From positions 432,056 to 496,055 of the forward strand of contig NZ_JQNF01000003.1 in NCBI RefSeq assembly GCF_000745125.1: 64,000 bases of DNA. Direction: 5' to 3'. The stretch comes from Carnobacterium jeotgali MS3. GTDB lineage: Bacteria; Bacillota; Bacilli; Lactobacillales; Carnobacteriaceae. The notes beneath the pieces were generated by a model that was given only the letters and a program-made list of their open reading frames with translations, did no database searches and had not been told where the DNA came from. Made by a program: the position numbers and the translations under genes. This document shows, piece by piece, positions 29,749-38,646 of this stretch (position 1 is its first letter; the number at the start of each line of letters is the position of its first letter).

Positions 29749-30330
29749 CTACAAATCGCCCTTCAATAGCGGATTGAAGTAATGTTTACGACAAACTGGG
29801 AAATAACTTTCATTGCCCCCTATTTGAATTTGTTCTCCTGAATAAACAGGTTTGCCATCGATCATACGCATGTTCATTGTTGCTTTTTTATGACAATACC
29901 AACAAATGGTTTTCATTTCTTCGATTTTGTCTGCGTACAGCAACAAATATTCTGATCCTTCAAACAATTCGTTTTTGAAATCATTTTTCAATCCAAATGC
30001 CATAACCGGAATATCTAGTTCATCTACAATATGAGCAAGTTGAAGTACATGCTCTTTTGTCAGAAATTGTGATTCATCGATTAATACACAAGCAGGCGCA
30101 TTTTCTAATGCTTTTATGGTTTCAAAAACATTTGTTTCCTCAAATATAGCGATACCTTCACGTCTTAACCCAATGCGACTTGACACAATACCAATCTCAT
30201 CTCGGTCATCTAGTCCACTTGTCATGATTGCCACAGGTTTGTTTTGTTCCTCATAATTGTATGCTACTTTTAAAATTTCAATCGTTTTGCCGCTGTTCAT
30301 TGCTCCGTATTTAAAAAATAGTTGGGCCAT
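29749..30330 (-). CDS. tdk: thymidine kinase
   Basis: 193 residues from the ATG at 30328-30330 (AGAGG upstream); the frame from 30354 runs through the ribosome site. Phosphorylates thymidine with ATP. P-loop [13 protein letters not shown] near residue 88, and a zinc-binding C-x-x-C pair (C-W-Y-C) with a further Cys-x-x-x-H at the C-terminus (V-C-R-K-H). First gene of the block, with its own promoter. Confidence 0.96.
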   Translation of the reverse strand: MAQLFFKYGAMNSGKTIEILKVAYNYEEQNKPVAIMTSGLDDRDEIGIVSSRIGLRREGIAIFEETNVFETIKALENAPACVLIDESQFLTKEHVLQLAHIVDELDIPVMAFGLKNDFKNELFEGSEYLLLYADKIEEMKTICWYCHKKATMNMRMIDGKPVYSGEQIQIGGNESYFPVCRKHYFNPLLKGDL

Positions 30331-30369
30331 CTTGTTTTTCCTCTTTTCTCTCATAGGAATCCATTATGA

Positions 30370-30398
30370 ATTATACGTTATTACCAACCAAAAGTGAA
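30370..30398 (-). promoter_or_regulatory. tdk promoter
   Basis: Minus strand TTCACT (30393-30398), 17-base spacer, TATAAT (30370-30375). Confidence 0.65.
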
Positions 30399-30512
30399 GC
30401 CTCTGTATTGACTTTATAATAGAAGAATCTTACACAAAATGTTAGAAAAGAGATTAAAATTCCTTTTAAATGAACAAGTTAGGCAATTTTTAACAATTTC
30501 ACAAGAAATATA

Positions 30513-30521
30513 TGCTAGAAT
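30513..30521 (+). promoter_or_regulatory. murT-gatD promoter, extended -10
   Basis: TGC-TAGAAT; weak -35. About 40 bases of leader before the TTG start. Confidence 0.55.
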
Positions 30522-30567
30522 ATCAAAGTAGCAAAAAAAGTATTTTTAGTAATTGGAGGAAACTCAA

Positions 30568-31917
30568 TTGAGTATACGTAGTGCATTTGCCATTGCAGTA
30601 GGAAGAACAACTAGATGGGGACTTCATACTTTCCTTAAAGGTGGAAGTAGTTACCCAGGTCAGCTAACACAAAAATTGGATCCCACTGTATTAGGTACAT
30701 TATCAAGAAATTATGATGTGGTTATCGTTACTGGTACAAACGGTAAAACATTGACAACTGCTTTAACTTATCAAGTTTTGAAACAAAAATATCCAGAAAT
30801 TATTACGAACCCCACTGGAGCAAATATGTTGCAAGGAATCATTTCAACTTTTCTTGAACATCATTCTTACACCAAAAACAGTGAAAAAAAAGCGGCCGTT
30901 CTTGAAGTAGACGAAGCTAGCTTGATTCATGTAACAAAATACATTAAACCTAAAGCGATCATTTTTACAAATGTCTTCCGTGACCAGATGGATCGGTATG
31001 GCGAAATTTACACGACTTACCAAATGATGCTAAATGGTGCAGCTCTAGCTCCGAATGCTTTAATCGTTAGTAATGGAGATGCTCCGATTTTTAATTCTAA
31101 AAAAACCGTAAATAAACGCGTTTACTTTGGTTTTGATCACCTTCCAGACGGCGAACTAAAAGCTCACTACAATACAGATGGGGTGTTGTGCCCGAATTGT
31201 AATAATATTTTGCATTATAAATTCCTAACTTACAGCAATCTTGGAAAATACTATTGTCCAAATTGCGATTTCAAACGTCCAGACTTAACGTATCGTTTAA
31301 CAGGCTTGACTCATATGGATCACGAATCTTCTCGTTTTGAAATTGAAGGTGAAGAATTTGAAATTAAAATCGGCGGACAATACAATATTTATAATGCTTT
31401 AGCAGCTTATAGTGTTGGACGCATTTTGGACGTTTCTACTGATCAAATTCGTGCTGGATTTGCCGCTTCAAAACGTGTTTTCGGACGTCAAGAAGTGATT
31501 CAAATTGACGACAAAGAAGTGACCATCAACTTGGTGAAAAATCCGGTTGGGTTAAATCAAGTATTAGAAATGATCAAACTTGATCCAGAACCGATCTCTC
31601 TTGTTTCTATTTTAAATGCAAATTATGCGGATGGAACAGATGTCAGCTGGATTTGGGATGCAGACTATGAACAAGTTGCCGAGATGGGTTTAAAACAAGT
31701 AACTGTAGGCGGCGAACGTGTAGAAGATATTACCGCACGTTTAGAAGTAGCCGGTATTCCTGAAGAAGAACTTCAAGTTATTCCGAGTATTCCTGAAATA
31801 ATCAACAGTTTTAAACATGCACCAACGAAAAAAGTATACGTATTGGCTACCTATACTGCTGTCTTACAATTGCGTAAAGAATTAGCTAATCAAGGATATA
31901 TTGAAGGAGGTATGTAA
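30568..31917 (+). CDS. murT: lipid II isoglutaminyl synthase, MurT subunit
   Basis: 449 residues from TTG 30568 (M-S-I-R-S-A-F); GGAGG ends eight bases before it, and the TTG at 30553 lies within that site. With GatD it amidates D-Glu of lipid II, needed for efficient cross-linking. Mur-ligase centre with P-loop G-T-N-G-K-T (56-61), a Cys4 zinc ribbon C208/C211/C230/C233 that marks MurT, and a C-terminal DUF1727 domain. One base separates its stop from gatD. Confidence 0.95.
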   Translation: MSIRSAFAIAVGRTTRWGLHTFLKGGSSYPGQLTQKLDPTVLGTLSRNYDVVIVTGTNGKTLTTALTYQVLKQKYPEIITNPTGANMLQGIISTFLEHHSYTKNSEKKAAVLEVDEASLIHVTKYIKPKAIIFTNVFRDQMDRYGEIYTTYQMMLNGAALAPNALIVSNGDAPIFNSKKTVNKRVYFGFDHLPDGELKAHYNTDGVLCPNCNNILHYKFLTYSNLGKYYCPNCDFKRPDLTYRLTGLTHMDHESSRFEIEGEEFEIKIGGQYNIYNALAAYSVGRILDVSTDQIRAGFAASKRVFGRQEVIQIDDKEVTINLVKNPVGLNQVLEMIKLDPEPISLVSILNANYADGTDVSWIWDADYEQVAEMGLKQVTVGGERVEDITARLEVAGIPEEELQVIPSIPEIINSFKHAPTKKVYVLATYTAVLQLRKELANQGYIEGGM

Positions 31918-31918
31918 G

Positions 31919-32599
31919 ATGATTGAATTAACGGTTTGCCATCTTTATGGTGATTTACTAAATACTTACGGAGATAATGGCAACTTATTGATGTTAAAAC
32001 ACCGTGCAAAAAAAAGAGGCGTTCAATTTAATATCGAAATCGTTAGTTTAAATGACTCTTTTGATGCTGACAAATACGATTTAGTTTTCTTTGGTGGCGG
32101 ACAAGATTTTGAGCAACGAATTGTTTCAAGAGATATTCAAGCTAAAAAAGAGGCCATCACTGAATACATTGAAAATGATGGTGTTACAGTTGGCATTTGC
32201 GGTGGTTTTCAATTATTAGGTCATTACTATGTTGATGCTGCAGGAAATCGACTAAACGGTATTGGTGCTTTGAACCACTACACATTAAATCAAGATAACA
32301 ATCGCTTTATTGGCGATATTATCATCAAAAATGATGAGTTTGGCGAAACCTATAAAGGATTTGAGAATCACAATGGCCGCACTTTCCTTGGTGAAGGGGT
32401 TAAGCCTTTAGGTATAGTTGAAACGGGTTATGGCAATAATGGCGAAGATAAAACGGAAGGTGCTCATTACAAACAAACGTATTGTTCTTACTTCCATGGT
32501 CCTTTATTAGTGCGTAATACCGCATTAACGGATCGAATTTTAAAAGAAGCAGTCAAAAAACGATTCCCTAAAGAAGCAGAAGAATTATTTGATATTTGA
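31919..32599 (+). CDS. gatD: lipid II isoglutaminyl synthase, glutaminase GatD
   Basis: 226 residues from ATG 31919, with GGAGG eight bases upstream inside the murT tail. Class I glutamine amidotransferase that supplies ammonia to MurT. Catalytic C94 in V-G-I-C-G-G, and H193 in F-H-G-P-L. Second gene of the operon, followed by a terminator. Confidence 0.95.
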   Translation: MIELTVCHLYGDLLNTYGDNGNLLMLKHRAKKRGVQFNIEIVSLNDSFDADKYDLVFFGGGQDFEQRIVSRDIQAKKEAITEYIENDGVTVGICGGFQLLGHYYVDAAGNRLNGIGALNHYTLNQDNNRFIGDIIIKNDEFGETYKGFENHNGRTFLGEGVKPLGIVETGYGNNGEDKTEGAHYKQTYCSYFHGPLLVRNTALTDRILKEAVKKRFPKEAEELFDI

Positions 32600-32605
32600 T
32601 GAGAT

Positions 32606-32652
32606 AAAAAGAACCTGAAAAATGAGTAGTTCATTTTTCAGGTTCTTTTTTT
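32606..32652. terminator. bidirectional terminator between gatD and manA
   Basis: AAAAAGAACCTGAAAAATGA pairs with TCATTTTTCAGGTTCTTTTT; loop of five bases. Confidence 0.92.
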
Positions 32653-32674
32653 GCTCATTTAGGAGTTGCACATC

Positions 32675-33619
32675 TTAGTTGTTTGATGCAATAATTTCTA
32701 AATTGCCTTCTATTGTCCATTCTTTGATATCAGTTGGTAAGATTAGGTGCGTCCCTTTTTTCAATAGATACTCTCCTGCTTCGACAATCAATTTACCATT
32801 TCCTGCTAATACGCTGACAAGGGTGTACGGAGCTGTTGCAGTAAAGGTTGTCGTTCCATTTACTTCCCATTTGTAGACATCGAAAAATGACGTTTTCACA
32901 AAAGTTGTAATGGTCGCATCTTCTTGTTTTTCCGTTTTCATTTCAGGAGTCGGATCAACGTGTGGAACTGTTGTCACATCGACAGATTGTTTGACGTGTA
33001 ATTCTCTTAAATTTCCTTGATCGTCTTTACGGTCATAATCGTATACGCGATAAGTTGTATCACTAGATTGTTGGGTTTCAAGAATCGTAATTCCTCCACC
33101 AATCGCATGAATTGTTCCACTTGGTACGTAGAAAAAGTCGCCTTTTTTTACTTTAATGCGGCGCAATAAATCATCCCATTTACCTTCAAGAATCATTTGC
33201 TCTAATTCTTCTTTTGTTTGAGCATGATGTCCGTAGATAATTTCTGAACCTTCGTCAGCATCAATGACATACCAACATTCCGTTTTGCCCAATTCCCCTT
33301 CGTGCTCCATACCGTATTGATCATCCGGATGAACTTGAACGGATAGCTCATCTGCAGCATCTAAAATTTTTGTTAACAAAGGAAAGACTTCTCCCTTTGC
33401 ATTTCCAAATACTTCACGATGTTGATCCCAAACTTCAGCTAGCGTCATATCTTTATAAGGACCATTTTCCACTAAGCTTGGTCCATTAGGGTGCGCACTG
33501 ATTGCCCAAGCTTCTCCAGTTTTATCACTTGGCAAATCATACCCAAATACTTCACGTAACTTTTTGCCACCCCAGATTTTTTCTTGTAAAACAGGTTTTA
33601 ATAGTAACGGTTCATTCAT
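32675..33619 (-). CDS. manA: mannose-6-phosphate isomerase, class I
   Basis: 314 residues. Interconverts fructose-6-P and mannose-6-P. Cupin-type zinc enzyme: Q-V-H-P-D-D (about 97-102), G-K-T-E-C-W-Y, and G-T-I-H-A-I-G-G-G (about 168-176). Short Firmicute type. TAGGAGGAG before the ATG. Next gene upstream is the serine hydrolase, 25 bases away, so they may be co-transcribed. Confidence 0.93.
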   Translation of the reverse strand: MNEPLLLKPVLQEKIWGGKKLREVFGYDLPSDKTGEAWAISAHPNGPSLVENGPYKDMTLAEVWDQHREVFGNAKGEVFPLLTKILDAADELSVQVHPDDQYGMEHEGELGKTECWYVIDADEGSEIIYGHHAQTKEELEQMILEGKWDDLLRRIKVKKGDFFYVPSGTIHAIGGGITILETQQSSDTTYRVYDYDRKDDQGNLRELHVKQSVDVTTVPHVDPTPEMKTEKQEDATITTFVKTSFFDVYKWEVNGTTTFTATAPYTLVSVLAGNGKLIVEAGEYLLKKGTHLILPTDIKEWTIEGNLEIIASNN

Positions 33620-33644
33620 TATTTTTGCTCCTCCTAAAATCCAA

Positions 33645-34667
33645 TTAGTGATTCATTGCTTCTTTTTCAGTTAAATAACATTCTACTAAACGATCTCGCT
33701 GGTTAAGGTAATCAGATTTATTAGTATTCGTTGGATGAACGCGATTTGATAAAAATACAAACGCTTCTTTTCCTAAAATATCTAATACTATAAATGTGCC
33801 TGTAAATCCAGTATGAAACAAATAGTTTTTTGTGCCTCTAGTTTTCAAATCCCATCCTAAAGACCGGTTTAACTTGCCAGTAGGCGTCCAATCTCCTAAT
33901 AATGATAGCACAGTTTTTTGATTAAGAATACGTTTTCCATTTAGTTCTCCTTGATTCAGCATCATTTGGCTAAAGGTTAAGCAATCCGTTAACGTCGAGA
34001 ATAATCCAGCGCTCCCACAATGATCTCCCAGTATATACGCTTTTGGATCATGGACTTCGCCTCTAATCATTCCTCTTTTTGAATTCCATTCAGTTGGAAC
34101 ACACATTTCTTTGTCGCGAGGATGATACGATGAATCGTTTAAATTCAATGGTCCACTGATTCGGTTAGCAAAAACATTAACTAGAGTAGTTTTTTCAATC
34201 GCTTCAATAATAAAGCCTAGTAAAATGAATCCCGTATCTGTATAACGCACTTCTTTATCAAAAATCTTTCCTACGGGCAAATGAAGAATAGCTTCTTTCA
34301 ACTCGCTAGCGGATAAAGCATCTCGGTTGGGAATATACCCTTCTATTCCAGAAGTATGAGTCAGTAAATGCCTTAGCGTTACTTCTTTAGAGGGAAAATC
34401 GGTCAAATAATCGCTGACTTTATCAGCTGGATTCAATTTTTCTTCTTGCCACAGTTGCAACATAATCGTTGTTGTTAAAAGTACTTTAGTTAACGAGGCG
34501 ATATCATACAGCTGATTTTCTTTAAGGGCTTCTCTATTTGGAACAATAGCAGATAATCCTTCACGGTACGTTGCTTGTTCATTATTTTTGATAAAACCAA
34601 AACTTGCTCCAGGAATGACTTCGTCTTCTACTAATTGTTGAATAACATTTATTGTTTTGGGATACAT
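33645..34667 (-). CDS. beta-lactamase-family serine hydrolase
   Basis: 340 residues of the class C beta-lactamase/PBP4* fold. Catalytic S58-x-x-K61 in A-S-L-T-K, the Y-T-D-T-G tyrosine motif near residue 140, and the F-H-T-G triad near 296. No signal peptide or membrane helix, so probably cytoplasmic. Such proteins are esterases or D-amino-peptidases of unknown substrate; a real beta-lactamase is unlikely. Confidence 0.85.
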   Translation of the reverse strand: MYPKTINVIQQLVEDEVIPGASFGFIKNNEQATYREGLSAIVPNREALKENQLYDIASLTKVLLTTTIMLQLWQEEKLNPADKVSDYLTDFPSKEVTLRHLLTHTSGIEGYIPNRDALSASELKEAILHLPVGKIFDKEVRYTDTGFILLGFIIEAIEKTTLVNVFANRISGPLNLNDSSYHPRDKEMCVPTEWNSKRGMIRGEVHDPKAYILGDHCGSAGLFSTLTDCLTFSQMMLNQGELNGKRILNQKTVLSLLGDWTPTGKLNRSLGWDLKTRGTKNYLFHTGFTGTFIVLDILGKEAFVFLSNRVHPTNTNKSDYLNQRDRLVECYLTEKEAMNH

Positions 34668-34783
34668 CCTCTTATCCTTTCTGCTATTTTTTTATTGATG
34701 CTAAATTCATTTCTTCATAATCCATTATAATGGAACAACTCATTTACATCCACATTGAGTTTAGTCGCTTAGTTAGGACAAAT

Positions 34784-34814
34784 AAAAAAAGCCGACAGAC
34801 TAGCTGGCGACTTA
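34784..34814 (-). terminator. terminator of the VOC gene
   Basis: Minus strand AAGTCGCCAG ... CTGTCGGCTT followed by a T-run; imperfect stem. Confidence 0.6.
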
Positions 34815-34822
34815 CTAACTAA

Positions 34823-35680
34823 TTATTTAGTTGTGGTAACTTTAATGGCTATTCCATTCGTATCTTCTAAAAAAAGAGTTGTTGATGCTTCATCTAGTTG
34901 ATAGACATAACTTTTTGCATCAAGATTTGCTTTTACTTGTAATAATTCATCTGTTGAGGCAACAATAATCGTAAAATAATCTAACCCTCTTAGGCCTTTT
35001 TGAGCGGGTGGAATGTTTTTCCCTGCCCATACGTTAGCTCCGATTTGATGATGATACTCACCTGCTGCGAAGAATTTAGCGTGCGGTCCAAACTTGAATT
35101 TCAAATCAAATCCTAGAACATCTTTGTAGAAATTTTCGGTTTCTTCTAATTCAGCTACAAATAAATGAACGTGTCCCATATAGGTTCCTTTAGGCATTCC
35201 TTGAAATTCTTGCTTAGCTTCGGCAATGACACCTTCTGCATCCATTTGTTCAGTTACTCCGGCGATTTGACCGTCTTCTCTGATATCCCACATTGATTTT
35301 GGTTTATCAACGTAAATTTCAATTCCATTGCCTTCTGGATCATCTAGATATAAAGCTTCGCTGTATCCATGGTCACTTGCACCAGTCAAAGGATATTTTG
35401 ATACTAAAATATGATACAAAATTTCGCCTAGGTCTTTACGTGTCGGCAATAAAAAGGCCAAATGGTATAATCCAGTTGCTTTTGGTTTTTCTCCAGCTGG
35501 AGCAACCGGTTGTAATTCTAACAAGACTTGCTCATCATCAACTGCTCCCAATTGCAGCAATTGCTCAGTTTCATTTTTTACGTCTAATCCAATAACAGTG
35601 GTATAGAAATTTTTCATATTCGCCATATTTTCGACATTCAATACAACTTTTCCAATAATGGTCTTCTCTGATAAAGTCAT
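34823..35680 (-). CDS. VOC-family protein (two glyoxalase/dioxygenase domains)
   Basis: 285 residues with two vicinal-oxygen-chelate modules (about 8-125 and 165-283). Each has a metal-side pattern: G-K-V-V-L-N-V ... Y-H-L-A-F-L ... G-I-E-I-Y in the first and G-H-V-H-L-F-V ... D-Y-F-T-I in the second. Similar to the CatE/YfiE catechol-2,3-dioxygenase-like proteins. The exact reaction cannot be told. AGAGG precedes the ATG. Confidence 0.82.
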   Translation of the reverse strand: MTLSEKTIIGKVVLNVENMANMKNFYTTVIGLDVKNETEQLLQLGAVDDEQVLLELQPVAPAGEKPKATGLYHLAFLLPTRKDLGEILYHILVSKYPLTGASDHGYSEALYLDDPEGNGIEIYVDKPKSMWDIREDGQIAGVTEQMDAEGVIAEAKQEFQGMPKGTYMGHVHLFVAELEETENFYKDVLGFDLKFKFGPHAKFFAAGEYHHQIGANVWAGKNIPPAQKGLRGLDYFTIIVASTDELLQVKANLDAKSYVYQLDEASTTLFLEDTNGIAIKVTTTK

Positions 35681-35860
35681 TTAGTTATTCCTCTTTTCAT
35701 TTTTACTTTTATTATATTATTTTTTTAAGATGCTAAATTCACTTACTTTTAATAAGTATACATGGAAACCCATTTATTTACAAGTCTTTTTAACCGAACG
35801 CATCCTGATTTTGATTTTTTCACCAAATTCATCACTAAATAAGTTGTTTTCACTTAATTT

Positions 35861-35889
35861 TTGTTTTTTCGTCACACTTTTTTCATAAT
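35861..35889 (+). promoter_or_regulatory. promoter-like pair of the candidate small RNA
   Basis: TTGTTT (35861-35866), 17-base spacer, CATAAT (35884-35889). TATACT at 35897-35902 is a second -10 candidate. Confidence 0.4.
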
Positions 35890-35895
35890 TGGCTA

Positions 35896-36016
35896 CTATA
35901 CTTTAAATATACCAAAACAACAAACCAACTTTTTCATATTTCTTTTTTACTCCTCCAAAGTAAAAAGAAACCTTACCCTTTCCACTTTAGCTTTCCCGCT
36001 AAAGTGGTTTTTTTTT
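35896..36016 (+). ncRNA. candidate small RNA with anti-Shine-Dalgarno motif
   Basis: Predicted transcript of about 120 bases. The 3' end is a textbook terminator: CCACTTTAGC (35982-35991), loop TTTCCC, GCTAAAGTGG (35998-36007), then nine T. Upstream is an unstructured C/U/A-rich stretch with ACTCCTCC at 35949-35956, able to pair with GGAGGAGT-type ribosome sites. No protein gene on this strand ends here. The feature set (own promoter, single-stranded C-rich seed, strong terminator) fits a Gram-positive trans-acting sRNA. No known family recognised. Confidence 0.45.
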
Positions 36017-36098
36017 ACAAAAGACAAAAAAACGATTAGTGCCATTTTGGCAATAATCATTTTTTATTTGGGCTTTTATTTGATAAATCCCTTTTTAT

Positions 36099-36713
36099 TT
36101 AAAAAAAGGGATTGGTTCTTTTTTCATAGCCAATAGTTGTTTCATCTCCATGACCTGGATAAACTCGCATGTCATCCGGCAAAGTAAGCAGTTGCTCTTT
36201 GATCCCTTTTAATAAAGCTGCTGGATCGCTACCTGTTAAATCGGTTCTTCCAACACTTCCTTTGAATAATGCATCGCCAGAAACGACAAAATCAGCAAAT
36301 ACAAAACTGACTCCACCAGGTGAATGTCCTGGCGTTGGGACAACTTTAAACTGAAATCCTTCGATATCATATGTCTTAAATAGTTCAAATTCGTATTCAG
36401 CAGGCTCAGCTGTAAAGGGGTGTCCTGAGTTAATTGAAAGATTTAAAATAGCGTTACCTAGCCAAGCTTGTTCTAAATCGCTAACGTATACTGGAATAGT
36501 ATACGTTTTTCTAACTTCTTCTAACGCACCAATATGATCATAGTGTGTATGCGTTAATAAAATAGCTGTAGGTGTCACATTTAATCGATCTAATACTTTT
36601 TTTATCGCAACAAATTCATCTCCAGGATCTACGATTAGCGCTTTACCTTCTTGATACACCACGTAACAATTTTCTTCAATTCTTCCAGTTATTATTCTTG
36701 CAATTTGTGTCAT
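36099..36713 (-). CDS. MBL-fold metallo-hydrolase (YcbL/glyoxalase II-like)
   Basis: 204 residues. Metal motif T-H-T-H-Y-D-H (54-60), then H in P-T-P-G-H-S (about 131), D in S-G-D-A-L-F, and H in Y-P-G-H-G-D (about 188-193). Class of small type-II glyoxalase-like hydrolases acting on thioesters or related metabolites. AAAGGAG before the ATG. The stop codon lies in the loop of a hairpin (36086-36113). Confidence 0.9.
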   Translation of the reverse strand: MTQIARIITGRIEENCYVVYQEGKALIVDPGDEFVAIKKVLDRLNVTPTAILLTHTHYDHIGALEEVRKTYTIPVYVSDLEQAWLGNAILNLSINSGHPFTAEPAEYEFELFKTYDIEGFQFKVVPTPGHSPGGVSFVFADFVVSGDALFKGSVGRTDLTGSDPAALLKGIKEQLLTLPDDMRVYPGHGDETTIGYEKRTNPFF

Positions 36714-36786
36714 ATATTGATCTCCTTTTCATATTGCAGTCTATAGTTGTAGTTTAGCAGATTTCACTAAAAACAACAGACACTGA

Positions 36787-38646
36787 TTAGACAACTTCTT
36801 GTTGGACAAATTGACTGTTGTATAAATCAGCGTAAAAACCCTTTTGAGCCATTAACTCATCGTGAGTTCCAGTTTCGATTACATCTCCATGATCCATCAC
36901 AATAATATTATCAGCATCACGAATCGTTGAAAGACGGTGAGCCACAACAAAACTAGTTCTGCCTTTTAATAATTTCCTCATCGCTTTTTGAATCAATACT
37001 TCGGTTCTGGTATCCACACTTGACGTAGCTTCATCTAAAATTAAAATCTCGGGATCAGCTAGAAAAGCCCGTGCAATCGTAATTAACTGTCTTTGACCTG
37101 CTGAGAGATTGCTTGCTTCTTCATTAAGAATGGTCTCATATCCATGAGGTAATTTCCGTACAAAATCATCGACGTGAGCTGCTTTAGCCGAATTGTAGAC
37201 ACGTTCGTCATCTTGACCATATACTGCGCTTCCGTATCGGATATTATCAAGGACTGTTCCATTAAATAACCATGTATCTTGAAGAACCATGGCAAAACGT
37301 GAGCGCACTTCTTCTCTTGAAAAGTCTCGCGTATCAACACCATCAATCTTGATACTGCCACCACTAACGTCATAAAAACGTTCTAACAAATTAATTAGAG
37401 TTGATTTGCCCGCTCCAGTTGGACCTACAATAGCAACCATTTGCCCTTCTTCAACATTTAAATTGAAATCTTTCATCAATAACGGTTCATCTTTTCCACC
37501 ATAACCAAATTGAACATGCTCAAATTGAACTTTGTATGGTGAATTTGGTATTGGTTGAATAGAAGCTGATTCATCTGTCATTTCTTCTTCATCTAGCACT
37601 TCAAAAACGCGTTCAGCTGAAGCAACTGTAGCTTGAATCATATTAATCAAATTGGCCATCTCACGAATAGGCTGATTGAATTGATTGGAATATTGTAACA
37701 TGGCTTGGACATTTCCTAATGTTACTGTCCCATTAGCTACAAAAACACCCCCTACAACGGCAACAACTAGATACCCTAAGTTACGTACGAAAGCCATCAA
37801 CGGCATGATGAGTCCAGATAAAAACTGTGCATTTCGTGACGCTTGATAGAGTTGATCATTTTTCTCTTCAAATGTTTTGATTTCTGTTTCTTCATGGTTA
37901 TAAGATTTTACTACCACGTGCCCTGAATAGGTCTCTTCAACTTGATTGTTCAAGATTCCTAAACTTTTTTGTTGCGCCGCAAAAGACTTTTGCGATCTTG
38001 GAGCGATCAATCCAATCACTAGCGCACTTATAGGAACAGTGATTAACGTCACTAACGTTAAGGTTCCACTAATGGTCAACATCATGTACAGAACAGCAAA
38101 AAAGGTAACCAGACTATTGACAAACTGCGTAAGGGTTTGTTGGAGAGTATTAGCAATTTGGTCCATATCATTTACTGCGCGAGACATGATATCTCCGTTT
38201 GAATGCGTATCATAGTAATTCATTGGAACACGGTTCATCTTAGCTTTTAAATCTTTTCGTAAATCATAAACCGTCCGCTGAGCTACACGAGTCATAGTAA
38301 ATTGTTGGAAGTATCTAAAGATGGCAGAAAGAATATAGAAGACTGCAACGGTGAATAAGATACGCGCAATCAAATCAAAATCGATTGGCAAGACCGCGAC
38401 AGATTGCCCGGCTTGTCGCAATTTCATTCCTTCGACTACCCCATTAAAAATTTCAGTTGTGGCTTCCCCTAAAATTTTTGGCGTTTGTGTTTGCAATACA
38501 ATAGCAATGATAGCTAAGGCAAACACAGCGATAATGGCTATTAAACGAGTAGACATGTAACTAAGCAATCTTCTTAGTGTTCTCCAGAAATTTTTCGGTT
38601 TAATAGCACGAAGAGGCTTTGTTGAATCAGTACTGTTCTTACTCAT
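36787..38646 (-). CDS. heterodimeric multidrug ABC exporter, active-site-complete subunit
   Basis: 619 residues: basic N-terminal extension, six membrane helices (about 30-340), then an ATPase domain with Walker A G-P-T-G-A-G-K-S-T, signature L-S-A-G-Q and Walker B I-L-I-L-D-E-A-T with the catalytic Glu, and H-loop V-A-H-R. Paired with the 573-residue subunit whose composite residues are degenerate, as in LmrCD, BmrCD and EfrAB. This is the LmrD/EfrB-type half. Start overlaps the upstream stop by one base (TAATG). Confidence 0.9.
   Translation of the reverse strand: MSKNSTDSTKPLRAIKPKNFWRTLRRLLSYMSTRLIAIIAVFALAIIAIVLQTQTPKILGEATTEIFNGVVEGMKLRQAGQSVAVLPIDFDLIARILFTVAVFYILSAIFRYFQQFTMTRVAQRTVYDLRKDLKAKMNRVPMNYYDTHSNGDIMSRAVNDMDQIANTLQQTLTQFVNSLVTFFAVLYMMLTISGTLTLVTLITVPISALVIGLIAPRSQKSFAAQQKSLGILNNQVEETYSGHVVVKSYNHEETEIKTFEEKNDQLYQASRNAQFLSGLIMPLMAFVRNLGYLVVAVVGGVFVANGTVTLGNVQAMLQYSNQFNQPIREMANLINMIQATVASAERVFEVLDEEEMTDESASIQPIPNSPYKVQFEHVQFGYGGKDEPLLMKDFNLNVEEGQMVAIVGPTGAGKSTLINLLERFYDVSGGSIKIDGVDTRDFSREEVRSRFAMVLQDTWLFNGTVLDNIRYGSAVYGQDDERVYNSAKAAHVDDFVRKLPHGYETILNEEASNLSAGQRQLITIARAFLADPEILILDEATSSVDTRTEVLIQKAMRKLLKGRTSFVVAHRLSTIRDADNIIVMDHGDVIETGTHDELMAQKGFYADLYNSQFVQQEVV

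Larger units (their letters stand above)
35681..36098. other. intergenic region holding a candidate small RNA
   Basis: Flanked by minus-strand genes on both sides, yet it contains a strong plus-strand terminator and a plus-strand promoter-like pair (see next entries). A 91-codon plus-strand frame across it (35861-36136) starts with TTG, includes the terminator hairpin and overlaps the next gene; I do not believe it. Confidence 0.5.

Noticed and set aside
35861..36136. 91-codon plus-strand ORF
   Set aside because: TTG start without a ribosome site, contains the terminator hairpin and overlaps the end of the metallo-hydrolase gene.
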